Assembly: GCF_947488025.1 (NCBI RefSeq)
Contig: NZ_CANKYS010000007.1
Location: 171,193-235,192, forward strand
Source of the DNA: an uncultured Nocardioides sp.
Lineage (GTDB): Bacteria; Actinomycetota; Actinomycetes; Propionibacteriales; Nocardioidaceae
DNA length: 64,000 nucleotides
Direction of reading: 5' to 3'
The notes beneath the pieces were generated by a model. That model saw only the letters and a program-made list of their open reading frames with translations. It was not told where the DNA came from and made no database searches. A program made the translations under genes and the position numbers. Below, in pieces: positions 1-10,875 of the stretch. The first letter of the stretch is position 1; each line of letters starts with the position of its first letter.

Positions 1-1
1 G

Positions 2-781
2 GCGGACCAGGCCGACCGCGTCGTCGCGCAGCTCGCGGCGATGGGCGTCGACGAGACGCTCACGGCCCGCGTCGAGGTCGACGCCGCGTCGGGGCTCGGG
101 CCCGAGGCCGCCGCCCGGGAGGCGCGGTACGCCGTCCTCGAGCAGGTCGCCGAGCACCTCGGGGCGCGCCACGTGCTGCTCGGCCACACCCTCGACGACC
201 AGGCCGAGACCGTGCTGCTCGGCCTCACCCGCGGCTCGGGCGGCCGGTCGCTGCAGGGGATGCGCCCGGCCTTCGGGGTGTTCGCGCGCCCGCTGCTCGG
301 CGTACGTCGTGCCGACACCGTCACCGCCTGCCTGGTCGAGGGCCTCGAGGCGTGGGACGACCCGCACAACTCCGACCCGGGCTACACCCGGGTCCGCGTG
401 CGCGAGCGGGTGCTGCCGGTGCTCGAGGACGAGCTCGGTCCCGGCATCGCCGAGGCGCTCGCCCGCACGGCGGACCAGCTGCGCGACGACACGGCCCTGC
501 TCGACGTGCTGACCGACCGGGCGCTCGCCCACGTACGGCGCGACGGTGGCCTCCACCTCGAGACGCTGCGGGACGAGCCGCCGTCGATCCGCCACCGCGT
601 CCTGCGGCGCGCCGCGCTCGACGCCGGGGCGCCGCCGTCGGAGCTGACCCGCGAGCACGTCCTCGCCGTCGACGAGCTGATCGTGGGCTGGCGTGGCCAG
701 AAGTGGATCGACCTGCCCGGGCCGCTCCGCGCCCTCCGGCGCGACGGGGTGCTGGAGATCGTCTGCGTGCCCCTAGGCTGA
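2..781 (+). CDS. tilS: tRNA(Ile)-lysidine synthase, 5' end outside the window
   Basis: The enzyme ligates lysine to C34 of the CAU-anticodon isoleucine tRNA using ATP, so that AUA is read as isoleucine. The frame is open from the first bases of the window, so the N-terminal ATP pyrophosphatase loop (SGGxDS) is not visible. What remains has the family segment GHTLDDQAETVLLGL followed by RGSG (about residues 60-80 of the visible part) and the C-terminal helical domain that contacts tRNA. It ends with TGA 5 nt before the hpt ATG, and its last codons carry the hpt -10 box. The tilS-hpt-ftsH order is conserved in actinobacteria. Family assignment is firm; only the missing 5' part is uncertain. Confidence 0.9.
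   Translation, partial: ADQADRVVAQLAAMGVDETLTARVEVDAASGLGPEAAAREARYAVLEQVAEHLGARHVLLGHTLDDQAETVLLGLTRGSGGRSLQGMRPAFGVFARPLLGVRRADTVTACLVEGLEAWDDPHNSDPGYTRVRVRERVLPVLEDELGPGIAEALARTADQLRDDTALLDVLTDRALAHVRRDGGLHLETLRDEPPSIRHRVLRRAALDAGAPPSELTREHVLAVDELIVGWRGQKWIDLPGPLRALRRDGVLEIVCVPLG
774..779 (+). promoter_or_regulatory. hpt -10 box (leaderless type)
   Basis: TAGGCT lies 7 nt before the hpt ATG, the spacing expected when transcription starts at the start codon. It sits inside the end of tilS, so hpt can be transcribed separately from tilS. No convincing -35 was seen. Confidence 0.5.
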
Positions 782-786
782 CGCCC

Positions 787-1338
787 ATGGACTCGTCCCA
801 CGTGGAGCACGACCTGGTCAACATCCTCTTCACCGAGGAGCAGATCCAGCAGCGGCTGGCCGAGATGGCCCTCCAGATCACCGAGGACTACGAGGGACGG
901 GACCTGCTCGTGGTCGGCGTCCTGCGCGGCGCGGTGATGGTGATGGCCGACCTCGCCCGGTCGATGCCGCGACACCTCGAGATGGACTGGATGGCGGTCA
1001 GCTCCTACGGGTCGGGCACCAAGTCCAGCGGCGTCGTCCGCATCCTCAAGGACCTCGACACCGACATCAGCGGTCGTGACGTGCTCATCGTCGACGAGAT
1101 CATCGACACCGGGCTCACCCTCAGCTGGCTGGTCAACAACCTCTCCAGCCGCAGCCCCGCCAGCGTCGAGATCGCCACGCTGCTGCGCAAGCCCGAGGCC
1201 CTCTCGATGCCCGTGGAGCCGAAGTACGTCGGCTGGGACATCCCCAACGAGTTCGTCGTCGGCTACGGCCTCGACTACCGCGAGCGCTACCGCAACCTGC
1301 GCGACATCGGCACCCTCGCACCACACGTCTACTCCTGA
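787..1338 (+). CDS. hpt: hypoxanthine phosphoribosyltransferase
   Basis: This 183-residue cytoplasmic purine-salvage enzyme transfers phosphoribose from PRPP to hypoxanthine or guanine. The PRPP-binding motif VLIVDEIIDTG is at about residues 99-109, the flexible loop with SSYGSGTKSSG at 72-82, and the C-terminal YVGWDIPNEFVVGYG segment binds the base. Length is normal for the family. The ATG at 787 is chosen because a TAGGCT -10 box stands 7 nt upstream and the N-terminus matches the family. It is followed by about 90 nt and then ftsH. Confidence 0.95.
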   Translation: MDSSHVEHDLVNILFTEEQIQQRLAEMALQITEDYEGRDLLVVGVLRGAVMVMADLARSMPRHLEMDWMAVSSYGSGTKSSGVVRILKDLDTDISGRDVLIVDEIIDTGLTLSWLVNNLSSRSPASVEIATLLRKPEALSMPVEPKYVGWDIPNEFVVGYGLDYRERYRNLRDIGTLAPHVYS

Positions 1339-1391
1339 TCGAGGTCGCCCCGCTTCACCCCGCCTGAAACAATGTGGGCCCGGGCGGCGTG

Positions 1392-1397
1392 TAGCGT
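1392..1397 (+). promoter_or_regulatory. possible ftsH -10 box
   Basis: TAGCGT lies about 34 nt before the chosen ftsH GTG and would give a leader of roughly 25-30 nt that carries the GAAAG ribosome site. No clear -35 at 17 nt, so this is tentative. Confidence 0.3.
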
Positions 1398-1431
1398 CGC
1401 CTCCTCACCTCCGAACCGCTGAAAGTTGCCT

Positions 1432-3488
<2,057 letters not shown>

Positions 3489-3492
<4 letters not shown>

Positions 3493-4109
3493 CCGACCCC
3501 TTCACCGTGCCGCAGGTCGCGCCGGAGGACGTTCCCGCCTTCGACCACGTCCGGGCCGAGGCGGCCGTGCGCGAGCTGCTGTACGCGATCGGGGAGGACC
3601 CCGATCGGGAGGGGCTGCTCGAGACACCGGCGCGGGTCGCCCGGGCCTACGCCGAGCTCACCCACGGCCTGCGGCAGAGCGCCGACGACGTCCTCACCAC
3701 GACCTTCGACCTCGGCCACGAGGAGATGGTGCTGGTGCGTGACATCGAGCTGTGGTCGATGTGCGAGCACCACCTCGTGCCCTTCACCGGCGTGGCGCAC
3801 GTCGGCTACATCCCGGCCGAGACCGGCAAGATCACCGGCCTCTCCAAGCTCGCCCGCCTCGTCGACGTCTACGCCAAGCGCCCGCAGGTGCAGGAGCGGC
3901 TGACCACGCAGGTGGCCGACTCGCTCATGGAGATCCTCGAGGCTCGGGGCGTCATCGTGGTGATCGAGGCCGAGCACCTCTGCATGACGATGCGCGGGGT
4001 CAAGAAGGCCGGCGCCCGCACGATCACCTCGGCGGTGCGCGGCGCCTTCCTCACCCACCAGGCCACCCGCGCCGAGGCGATGGCGCTGATCCACTCAGGC
4101 ACCAGGTGA
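3489..4109 (+). CDS. folE: GTP cyclohydrolase I
   Basis: First enzyme of tetrahydrofolate synthesis; opens GTP to 7,8-dihydroneopterin triphosphate. It has 206 residues, including the zinc-site signature CEHH at about residues 92-95 and [22 protein letters not shown]. Further along CMTMRGVKK supplies the second zinc cysteine region. GTG start is fixed by the 4-nt GTGA overlap with ftsH, and its own stop makes another GTGA with folP. This chain of overlaps shows a translationally coupled operon. Confidence 0.95.
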
Positions 4110-4963
4110 GCGAGGGCGTGCCCTCCGTCGCCCGGAAAACCCGGGTGATGGGGATCGTCAACGTCACCCCCGACTCCTTCTCCGACGGCGGCCGCTGGGA
4201 CACCACCGAGGCCGCGGTCGCCCACGGCCGCGAGCTGCTGGCGCAGGGCGCCGACGTGCTCGACATCGGCGGCGAGTCGACGCGGCCGGGAGCCACCCGT
4301 CCGGTGGTCGCCGAGGAGCTCGACCGCGTCGTCCCGGTGATCCGCGAGCTCTCCGCGGGCGGGGCCGTGGTGTCGGTCGACACGATGCGCGCCGAGGTCG
4401 CCGCGGCAGCCCTCGCGGCGGGGGCGCAGATCGTCAACGACGTCTCGGGTGGCCTCGCCGACCCACAGATCCTCGACGTCGTCGCCGACAGCGACGCGTC
4501 CTACGTCGCCATGCACTGGCGCGCCCACGCCGACCGGATGCGCGACTTCACCGACTACTCGCCCGACGGTGTCGTGGCGTCCGTACGCCGCGAGCTGGGC
4601 GAGCGGCTCGACGCCGTCCTCGCCGCCGGCGTCCCGCGCGAGCGGGTGGTCCTCGACCCCGGGCTGGGCTTCGCCAAGCAGCCGCGCCACAACTGGGAGC
4701 TGCTGACCGCGATCGACGTCCTGCGCGAGCTGGGCTGCCCGCTGCTCGTCGGCGCCAGCCGCAAGTCGTTCCTCGGCTCGCTGCTGGCCGTCGACGGCGC
4801 GCCTCGGCCGGTGGACGAGCGCGAGCACGCCCACGTCGCCCTGGTCACGCTGCTGGCCGTCCGCGGGGTCGACCACCTGCGCGTGCACGACGTACGAGCC
4901 ACCCGCGACGCGCTCGCGGTGGTGGCGGCCATGCAGCACCCGAGCGCAGGAGACCCCGCATGA
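4106..4963 (+). CDS. folP: dihydropteroate synthase
   Basis: Condenses 6-hydroxymethyl-7,8-dihydropterin pyrophosphate with p-aminobenzoate; it is the sulfonamide target. The 285-residue TIM barrel begins with [15 protein letters not shown] (pyrophosphate and pterin loop, about residues 15-29). [11 protein letters not shown] is near residue 53, and GASRKSFLG carries the pABA/pyrophosphate contacts. GTG at 4106 overlaps the folE stop by 4 nt. An internal ATG at 4148 would cut the first strand, so it is rejected. The stop overlaps folB as ATGA. Confidence 0.94.
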   Translation: MSEGVPSVARKTRVMGIVNVTPDSFSDGGRWDTTEAAVAHGRELLAQGADVLDIGGESTRPGATRPVVAEELDRVVPVIRELSAGGAVVSVDTMRAEVAAAALAAGAQIVNDVSGGLADPQILDVVADSDASYVAMHWRAHADRMRDFTDYSPDGVVASVRRELGERLDAVLAAGVPRERVVLDPGLGFAKQPRHNWELLTAIDVLRELGCPLLVGASRKSFLGSLLAVDGAPRPVDEREHAHVALVTLLAVRGVDHLRVHDVRATRDALAVVAAMQHPSAGDPA

Positions 4964-5334
4964 CCGACGAGCTGGCCGTGACGGGCATCGAGTGCTTCGC
5001 CCACCACGGCGTCTTCGACTTCGAGCGGCGCGAGGGGCAGGTCTTCGTCGTCGACCTCGTGCTCGGCATCGACACCCGCCCCGCGGCCGCCTCGGACGAC
5101 CTGACGGACACCGTGAACTACGGCAGTCTGGTGGCGGACGTGAAGGCTGCCGTCGAGCGCGACACCGTCGACCTGATAGAAACCGTCGCTCAACGCATCA
5201 CGGACGTGTGCCTGTTGGACACTCGTGTTGAATGGGCGCGAGTCACGCTCCACAAACCTGATGCACCCATCGACGCGACGTACTCGGACGTCGCGCTGAC
5301 GATCACCAGAACGCGAGGCAACGCTCATGACTGA
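4960..5334 (+). CDS. folB: dihydroneopterin aldolase
   Basis: Cleaves 7,8-dihydroneopterin to 6-hydroxymethyl-7,8-dihydropterin and glycolaldehyde. It has 124 residues, normal for the family. Visible are the N-terminal GIECFAHHGVFDFE, the substrate-binding DTVNYGSL segment, the Glu in DLIETVAQRI and the catalytic Lys in VTLHKPDAPI near residue 100. The ATG is inside the folP stop (ATGA) and its end overlaps folK by 8 nt. The second half of the gene has more A and T in third positions than its neighbours. Confidence 0.93.
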   Translation: MTDELAVTGIECFAHHGVFDFERREGQVFVVDLVLGIDTRPAAASDDLTDTVNYGSLVADVKAAVERDTVDLIETVAQRITDVCLLDTRVEWARVTLHKPDAPIDATYSDVALTITRTRGNAHD

Positions 5335-5896
5335 GACCCCCAACCCCCACATCGTGGACGCCGACTCCCTCACCGGCGAGATGCACCCGATCCGTCGGGT
5401 GGTGGTCGGCCTGGGCTCCAACCTCGGCGAGCGCCTGGCGTCGCTGCAGGGCGCCGTCAACGCCCTCGCGGACACCCCCGACTTCTTCGTCACCGGTGTC
5501 TCGCCCGTCTACGAGACCGAGCCGGTGGACGCGCCCGAGGGCTCGCGCCCCTACCTCAACGCCGTCCTGCTCGCCGACACCACGCTCCCGGCCCACCGGC
5601 TGATGGAGCGCGCGCTGGCGATCGAGGACGCCTTCGACCGCGAGCGCAGCGACGTCCGCAACGCGCCGCGCACCCTCGACGTCGACCTCATCGTCGTCGG
5701 CGACCGCCGCGCCAACGAGGACTTCCTCCGCCTGCCCCACCCGCGCGCCCACGAGCGCGCCTTCGTCCTGCAGCCCTGGTACGACCTCGAGCCCGACGCG
5801 GTGTTCCCCGACCGCGGCCCGATCGCCGAGCTGCTCGACGCCTCCGACTCCTCGGGCGTGAAGAGGCGCGAGGACCTCACCCTCGAGGTCGAATGA
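5327..5896 (+). CDS. folK: 6-hydroxymethyl-7,8-dihydropterin pyrophosphokinase
   Basis: Transfers pyrophosphate from ATP to the pterin, making the FolP substrate. The 189-residue protein shows VVVGLGSNLGERLASLQ (substrate strand and loop), SPVYETEPV and the signature RTLDVDLIVVGDRR with two metal-binding Asp. About 20 extra N-terminal residues precede the fold; the ATG is kept because it overlaps folB by 8 nt and no later start fits. It is translationally coupled to the DUF3180 gene by an ATGA overlap. Confidence 0.93.
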   Translation: MTETPNPHIVDADSLTGEMHPIRRVVVGLGSNLGERLASLQGAVNALADTPDFFVTGVSPVYETEPVDAPEGSRPYLNAVLLADTTLPAHRLMERALAIEDAFDRERSDVRNAPRTLDVDLIVVGDRRANEDFLRLPHPRAHERAFVLQPWYDLEPDAVFPDRGPIAELLDASDSSGVKRREDLTLEVE

Positions 5897-6393
5897 CCCA
5901 GCCCGGGCCCGAGCCCGACACGGACCCCGAGGAGCCACGCGGCACGCTCCGCCCGACGTCCGCACGCGCCCTGACGGCGTGCATCGTCGCCGGCCTGGCC
6001 CTCGGGTGGGCGCTCCACCCGGTGATGAGCGCGGTCGCCGGCCGTCCGCCCCTGGTGTCCTGGGCGCAGGCGCTGGTGCTCGTCCTGGTCGCCGCGATCA
6101 TGGGCTTCCTCGCCTGGCACACGTGGCAGACCGTGCACGTACGGGGCCAGCGGCTCGAGCCGCACCAGGCCGTCAACCGCCTCGTCCTGGCCCGGGCGTG
6201 CGCCCTCGCCGGCGCGCTGGTGACGGCCGGCTACGTCGGCTACGCCGTCAGCTGGCTGGGCGACGAGTCGCAGTACGCCGACCGGTGGATCGCCCGCGCG
6301 CTCGTCGCGGCGGTCGGGGCAGCCGGGGTGACCCTCGCCTCGCTGGCCCTGGAGCGTGCGTGTCGCGCCGACGGGGGACGACCGCGCCCCTAG
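5893..6393 (+). CDS. DUF3180 four-helix membrane protein
   Basis: A 166-residue protein with an acidic, Pro-rich N-terminus (about 20 residues) and four hydrophobic segments at about 27-45, 55-75, 95-117 and 133-153, with short charged loops. It matches the DUF3180 family that follows folK throughout actinobacteria, including M. tuberculosis. The start overlaps the folK stop by 4 nt, so it is made with the folate enzymes. Biochemical function is unknown; a link to pterin or folate handling is only suggested by position. Confidence 0.8.
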   Translation: MTQPGPEPDTDPEEPRGTLRPTSARALTACIVAGLALGWALHPVMSAVAGRPPLVSWAQALVLVLVAAIMGFLAWHTWQTVHVRGQRLEPHQAVNRLVLARACALAGALVTAGYVGYAVSWLGDESQYADRWIARALVAAVGAAGVTLASLALERACRADGGRPRP

Positions 6394-6396
6394 TCT
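6391..6396 (+). promoter_or_regulatory. -10 box, leaderless type
   Basis: TAGTCT stands 7 nt before the ATG at 6404 and overlaps the DUF3180 stop codon (TAG). It gives the coiled-coil gene its own promoter. Confidence 0.5.
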
Positions 6397-6403
6397 GGGC
6401 GAC

Positions 6404-7021
6404 ATGCCTTCCCAGCAGTCACAGCAGTCACAGGTGTCCCGCACGCCTGCTCGTCGCCGCCAGCGCAGCACGCGTCTGGCCGTGGCCGTCGCACTCCTCG
6501 CCCTCGGAGCAGTGCTCGTGATCGGCGCCCTGGCGTCCTCGTCGGCCGGACTGACCGCTGTCGCTGCCGTCGTGGCCGTGCTGGCCGGTGCCGCTGCCAC
6601 CCGCATCACCCACTCCGAGCTCATGCAGGCCCGCCGCGACGCCGCCCGCGACCGGGCGGTGCAGGCGCAGGAGTACCGCGCGCTCACCGAGCGTCGTACG
6701 GCCGAGTCCGCTGCCTTCGCTGCCGACATGCGGCGCAAGATCAACGAGCGCGAGGAGGCGATCGACGTCCTCGAGCGCGCCCTCTCCAACGCCCAGAAGA
6801 ACGCCGCCGAGCAGACCCTCAAGCGCGGCCAGGAGGCCCGCCGCGCCGACGCCGCCGAGCGTGGCCGCGACGAGGCCGAGCGCGGTCGTGACGACGCCGA
6901 GGGCCGGGCCGCCGAGGCGATCGTGATCGTCGCCGAGCTCGAGGCCGAGCTCGACGTGCTCCGCGCCGAGCTCGACTCCCTCCGCGCCGCCGCCGCGCGC
7001 CGCAACCACAAGAGCGCCTGA
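6404..7021 (+). CDS. membrane-anchored coiled-coil protein
   Basis: A 205-residue protein. Residues 1-25 are Gln/Ser/Arg-rich, two adjoining hydrophobic stretches lie at about 26-45 and 50-67, and the rest is a long Ala/Glu/Arg coiled coil with near-heptad repeats (ERGRDEAERGRDDAEGRA near 150-170). It ends with a short basic tail. The likely topology is an N-terminal hairpin anchor with a cytoplasmic coil. M. tuberculosis has an Ala/Arg-rich membrane protein at the same position next to DUF3180, so it is probably the positional counterpart. Function unknown. The ATG is chosen from its TAGTCT box. Confidence 0.65.
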   Translation: MPSQQSQQSQVSRTPARRRQRSTRLAVAVALLALGAVLVIGALASSSAGLTAVAAVVAVLAGAAATRITHSELMQARRDAARDRAVQAQEYRALTERRTAESAAFAADMRRKINEREEAIDVLERALSNAQKNAAEQTLKRGQEARRADAAERGRDEAERGRDDAEGRAAEAIVIVAELEAELDVLRAELDSLRAAAARRNHKSA

Positions 7022-7079
7022 GCCTGCGTCACGCACCGCGCCGGGGGCTCGAGCAGGGCGTACGGAAGAATGACCGCTC

Positions 7080-8186
7080 GTGATCCCTGAGGACAACAGG
7101 TTCGAGAGCGACCCCACCGACGCGCTGCCCGACGACCCCGGACTCCCCGCGGGTTGGGTGGCCGAGAAGCCGGACGGCGACGACGCGGCCACGGTAGAGC
7201 GGCTGACCGAGCTGCTGCGCGACCATGAGCGCGCCGGGCGCGGCTGGGCCGGATCGGGCGAGGAGGAGGTGCGTGTCGAGGTCTCCGAGCGCGGCCTGGC
7301 CATGCGCGAGAACCTCGTGGTGCGTGACCCCGGCGGCCGGATCCAGGCCTGGGGGAGCGTCCACGACCGCGCCGAGGGCCGGATGCTCTTCGTGCACATC
7401 GTCGCCCGCGACGTCGACGAGCGGGCCGCCGACCGCTGCAGCGAGGTGCTCGTCGACTGGGCCGAGGCCCAGGCGCGGGCGGTCGGGGCGGCGCGCGGCC
7501 TGACCGAGCAGCAGATCGACACCGGTGCGTTCGCCGACGACGAGCGACAGCACGGCTGGCTGGCGGACGCCGGCTTCGAGCGGGTCCGGACGTGGTGGCA
7601 GATGAGCCGCTCGGCGGAGGCCGCCGAGGCCGAGCTGGTCCCCGACCCGGCCCGCTGGGAGCGCAGGGGCGTGGTGTTCCGCCTCGTCCAGCGGCAGGGC
7701 GGTCCGGATTCCGGCGGGATGCCCGACGAGGCCGACCTGCGCGCGGTGCACGACGTGCTCGAAGGCGCGTTCACCGACCACTTCAACTCCTCGGAGGAGA
7801 CCTTCGACGAGTTCATCCACCGGCTCCGCGAGGACCCCGGCCACCGCTGGGACCACTGGTGGCTGGCCGAGATCGTGGACGGCGAGGGGGGCGAGCCGGA
7901 GGCTGCGGGCGCCCTGGTCGGCACGGTGAGCGAGTCCGGCACCGGGCCCGACGGGTCGTACGTCTCCTACCTCGGCGTGCTCGAGTCCGCGCGAGGTCGC
8001 GGGGTGGCCACCGGCCTGCTCCGCACGATCATCGCCGACGCCGCCGCCCGCGGTCGTGACCGCGTCGGGCTCGAGGTCGACGCCGACTCACCGACCGGGG
8101 CGGACGGGCTCTACACCTCGATGGGCTGGGGCACGAAGTACGTCACCGAGTCCTGGCACAAGGACGTGACCGTCCACGCGCAGTAG
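7080..8186 (+). CDS. tandem GNAT acetyltransferase, mycothiol-synthase-like
   Basis: A 368-residue protein with two GNAT folds. The N-terminal half (about 20-190) is degenerate. The C-terminal half has the acetyl-CoA loop LESARGRGVATGLLRTIIADAAARG and the closing YTSMGWGTKYV strand. Double-GNAT architecture is that of MshD (the last step of mycothiol synthesis) and relatives, but length and N-terminus differ from typical MshD of about 300 residues, so the substrate is left open. GTG at 7080 is used because the GGAAGAA tract lies upstream. It is the first gene of the block that interrupts the conserved pan/fol neighbourhood. Confidence 0.6.
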   Translation: MIPEDNRFESDPTDALPDDPGLPAGWVAEKPDGDDAATVERLTELLRDHERAGRGWAGSGEEEVRVEVSERGLAMRENLVVRDPGGRIQAWGSVHDRAEGRMLFVHIVARDVDERAADRCSEVLVDWAEAQARAVGAARGLTEQQIDTGAFADDERQHGWLADAGFERVRTWWQMSRSAEAAEAELVPDPARWERRGVVFRLVQRQGGPDSGGMPDEADLRAVHDVLEGAFTDHFNSSEETFDEFIHRLREDPGHRWDHWWLAEIVDGEGGEPEAAGALVGTVSESGTGPDGSYVSYLGVLESARGRGVATGLLRTIIADAAARGRDRVGLEVDADSPTGADGLYTSMGWGTKYVTESWHKDVTVHAQ

Positions 8187-8368
8187 ACCCGGCGTCGCCG
8201 CACCGGATGTGACACCGTCCCGCCCGCTTCCCACGAGGGAGCGGTGCCGGTTGCGACACGGTGCGTGCCGCAACGGCCGGCAGGTGCCTGCGGGTTGCGG
8301 CACCGTGTGTGTCGGGACAGTCGGCGCGTTGCCGTGGGTCGTGGTGCCCCCCGTGACGGAACGGGGCG
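8187..8368. other. intergenic region with an imperfect 11-bp hairpin
   Basis: The space between the tails of two convergent genes. GTTGCGACACG (8250-8260) and CGTGCCGCAAC (8264-8274) pair at 10 of 11 positions around a GTG loop; a related tract, GTTGCGGCACCG, recurs near 8303. No T-run follows, so termination is possible but not certain. Confidence 0.4.
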
Positions 8369-9352
8369 CTAGCGCAGCGACTCGCGCAGCGCGCGGTGCA
8401 CCCCGGCGGGGGTGAGCACCCCGAGGAACGTCGGCCCGCGGCGCACCCCGACCATCGGCTTGTCGTCGCGGAGCATCGCGGCGAGCGCGTCCTCGAGGGA
8501 GGAGTCGATGTCGATCGCCGAGCCGAGGTCGCCGGTGGAGACGCCGTCGAGCGGCTCCAGGTGGTCCTCGCGCAGGCGGGTCACCGTGAGCGTGCGGAGC
8601 CCGCCCGAACCCACGAAGTCGGCCACCTGCTCGTCCGCGGGGTGGGCGAGCAGCTCGCCGGGGGTGGCGTACTGCGCCAACCGGCCGCCCGCCGCGAAGA
8701 CGGCCACGCGGTCGCCCATCCGGATGGCCTCGTCGATGTCGTGGGTCACCAGCACCACGGTCTTGCCGAGCTCGTCCTGCAGGCGGCGGAACTCGTCCTG
8801 GAGGCGGCCTCGCACGACGGGGTCGACCGCGCCGAAGGGCTCGTCCATCAGCAGCACGGGCGGGTTGGCTGCCAGCGCGCGGGCGACGCCGACGCGCTGC
8901 CGCTGGCCGCCGGACAGCTCGTGGGGGTACTTCCGGGCGTACTGCTCCGGCTCGAGGCCCACGGTCTCGAGCAGCTCGTGGGCGCGCTCGCGCGCGGTGG
9001 CCTTCGACTCGCCGTAGAGCAGCGGCACCGTCATGACGTTCTGCTCGATGCGCTGGTGGGGGAACAGGCCGATCTGCTGGATGACGTAGCCGATGCCGCG
9101 CCGCAGCTCGACCGGGTCGGCGTCGGTGACGTCCTGGCCGTCGAGCCAGATCCGGCCGGTGGTGGGCTCGATGAGCCGGTTGATCATCTTGAGGGTCGTC
9201 GACTTGCCGCAGCCCGACGGACCGACGAGGCAGACCATCTCGCCGCGCGCGACGTCGAGGTCGAGCTCGTGGACGGCCACGGTCCCGTCCGGATAGGTCT
9301 TGCCCACGCCCTCGAGCCGGATCATCGGCTCGCCGCCCCGTGTAGCGTCCAT
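8369..9352 (-). CDS. quaternary-amine ABC importer, ATP-binding protein
   Basis: A 327-residue ATPase of the glycine betaine/carnitine/choline (OpuBA/OpuCA/ProV) family. Walker A GPSGCGKST is near residue 41, the Q-loop follows as VIQQIGLFPH, the signature is LSGGQRQRVGVARAL, and Walker B is VLLMDEPFGAVD with H-loop VLVTHDIDEA. After the nucleotide domain (to about 240) is a single CBS-like segment (about 270-320), where OpuA-type proteins usually have two for ionic-strength sensing. Start ATG 9352 is supported by a TATGGT box 6 nt upstream. It is divergent from, and only 3 nt away from, the permease start. Confidence 0.85.
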   Translation of the reverse strand: MDATRGGEPMIRLEGVGKTYPDGTVAVHELDLDVARGEMVCLVGPSGCGKSTTLKMINRLIEPTTGRIWLDGQDVTDADPVELRRGIGYVIQQIGLFPHQRIEQNVMTVPLLYGESKATARERAHELLETVGLEPEQYARKYPHELSGGQRQRVGVARALAANPPVLLMDEPFGAVDPVVRGRLQDEFRRLQDELGKTVVLVTHDIDEAIRMGDRVAVFAAGGRLAQYATPGELLAHPADEQVADFVGSGGLRTLTVTRLREDHLEPLDGVSTGDLGSAIDIDSSLEDALAAMLRDDKPMVGVRRGPTFLGVLTPAGVHRALRESLR

Positions 9353-9364
9353 GCGGTGACCATA
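9343..9364. promoter_or_regulatory. crossed divergent promoters of the betaine-type importer
   Basis: On the plus strand TAGCGT (9343-9348) is 7 nt before GTG 9356. On the minus strand TATGGT (9364-9359) is 6 nt before ATG 9352. Each -10 lies within the first codons of the opposite gene, so polymerase at one should block the other. Confidence 0.55.
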
Positions 9365-10054
9365 CTGGGGGCGGCCGACTCCGGGCCGAGCTGCTACAGC
9401 CGGTTCGTCAACGAGTGGTTCTGCTGGCAGTACGTCGAGGACCGCCACGAGCAGATCACCGACGCGCTCGTCGAGCACGTGCTCATCACGCTGGCGGCCC
9501 TCGTCCTCGGCATCGCCATCGCCCTGCCGCTCGCGCTGCTCGCCCGGCGGTTGCCGCGGCTGGAGTCCGCGGTCCTGGGCTTCAGCACCGGGGTCTACAC
9601 CGTGCCGTCGCTGGCGCTGCTGCCCCTGCTGGTGCCGTTCACGGGCCTGTCGGCCGCCACGGTCGTGATCGGGCTCGGTCTCTACGCGCTGACCATCCTG
9701 GTGCGGGCGCTGCTCGACGGGCTGCGGTCCGTGCCAGACGACGTACGCGAGGCGGCCCGGGGCTTGGGCTACGGGAGCGCGCGCATGCTCACCCGCATCG
9801 AGATGCCGCTGGCGCTGCCGGTCGTGATGGCCGGCCTGCGCGTCGCGGCGGTGTCGACCATCGCGCTGACCACGGTCGGCACCCTGGTGGCGTACGGCGG
9901 TCTGGGCGACCTCATCGCCCACGGTGTCGCGCGGGACTTCCGCGCCGAGCTGATGACCGCCGCGGTGCTGTGCGTCGTCCTGGCCGTCGTCCTCGACGTG
10001 GTGCTGGTGCTGCTGCAGCGGGTGCTGACGCCCTGGACGGCGGGGGCGCGCTGA
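9356..10054 (+). CDS. quaternary-amine ABC importer permease 1
   Basis: A 232-residue inner-membrane protein of the BPD_transp_1 fold with five to six helices. The EAA-type coupling segment lies around residues 125-150 (VPDDVREAARGLGYGSARML, then TRIEMPLALP), typical for OpuCB/OpuCD permeases. The N-terminus (up to about 35) contains FVNEWFCWQYVEDR, a segment seen before the first helix in this family. GTG 9356 is chosen from its TAGCGT box. It ends by sharing one base with permease 2 (TGATG). Confidence 0.85.
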   Translation: MTILGAADSGPSCYSRFVNEWFCWQYVEDRHEQITDALVEHVLITLAALVLGIAIALPLALLARRLPRLESAVLGFSTGVYTVPSLALLPLLVPFTGLSAATVVIGLGLYALTILVRALLDGLRSVPDDVREAARGLGYGSARMLTRIEMPLALPVVMAGLRVAAVSTIALTTVGTLVAYGGLGDLIAHGVARDFRAELMTAAVLCVVLAVVLDVVLVLLQRVLTPWTAGAR

Positions 10055-10812
10055 TGGAGCTCTTCGCCGACACCTGGCAGTACCTCATCGACCCCGACAG
10101 CTGGACCGGTGCGGGCGGCCTCGTCGCGCGGCTGCTGGAGCAGCTGCTGCTCACCGCCACCGCGCTCGTGGCGGCCATGCTGCTCGGCCTGCCCCTCGCC
10201 CTCTGGCTGGGCCACCTCGGCAAGGGCGGCTTCCTCGCCGTCAACATCTCCAACGTCGGCCGCGCCGTGCCCACCTTCGCGCTGCTGGCCCTCCTGGTCG
10301 CCGCGGACTGGCCCGGCTCCGAAGACTTCGGCCCCTACGGCCGCGCCGGTCTCGCGACCCTCATCGCGCTCGTGCTCTTCGCCCTCCCGCCGCTGATCAC
10401 CAACGGCTACGTCGCGATGCGCGAGGTGCCCTCCGACGTGCAGGAGGCCGCCGACGGGATGGGCATGTCACCGATGCAACGCTTCCGGCGCGTCGAGCTG
10501 CCGCTGGCACTGCCGGTGATCGCCTCCGGCGTGCGCCTCGCCCTGGTGCAGGTGTGGGCCACGGCCACCATCGCCGCCCTGGTCGCGGGGCCGGGCCTCG
10601 GCCGGATCATCACCGAGGGCTTCGCCCGCAACGACTACGCGCAGGGCATGGCGGGGGCCGTGGTCGTCGCCTCCGTGGCCCTGGTCCTCGAGCTCGCCGC
10701 GGCCGCGGTGCAGCGCGCCGTCGACCCGATGCCGCGCGCTCCGTCACCGGATCGTGATGAGGACTTGTCGGTGCCCTCGACTACGGTGGCAGAGGCTCCC
10801 ACCGGGAGCTGA
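10054..10812 (+). CDS. quaternary-amine ABC importer permease 2
   Basis: A 252-residue second permease with the same fold. The coupling segment is MREVPSDVQEAADGMGMSPM then QRFRRVELPLALP, at about residues 124-155. It has about 30 extra cytoplasmic residues at the C-terminus (RAPSPDRDEDLSVPSTT), unusual for this small permease. Translation is coupled to permease 1 through a 1-nt overlap. The two permeases would make the heterodimeric channel of an OpuC-like system. Confidence 0.85.
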   Translation: MELFADTWQYLIDPDSWTGAGGLVARLLEQLLLTATALVAAMLLGLPLALWLGHLGKGGFLAVNISNVGRAVPTFALLALLVAADWPGSEDFGPYGRAGLATLIALVLFALPPLITNGYVAMREVPSDVQEAADGMGMSPMQRFRRVELPLALPVIASGVRLALVQVWATATIAALVAGPGLGRIITEGFARNDYAQGMAGAVVVASVALVLELAAAAVQRAVDPMPRAPSPDRDEDLSVPSTTVAEAPTGS

Positions 10813-10875
10813 GCGGACCCGCTCGCATCACCGGACACGCGTGGCTCGGCCACGGGACACAGAAGGTTTGACGAC

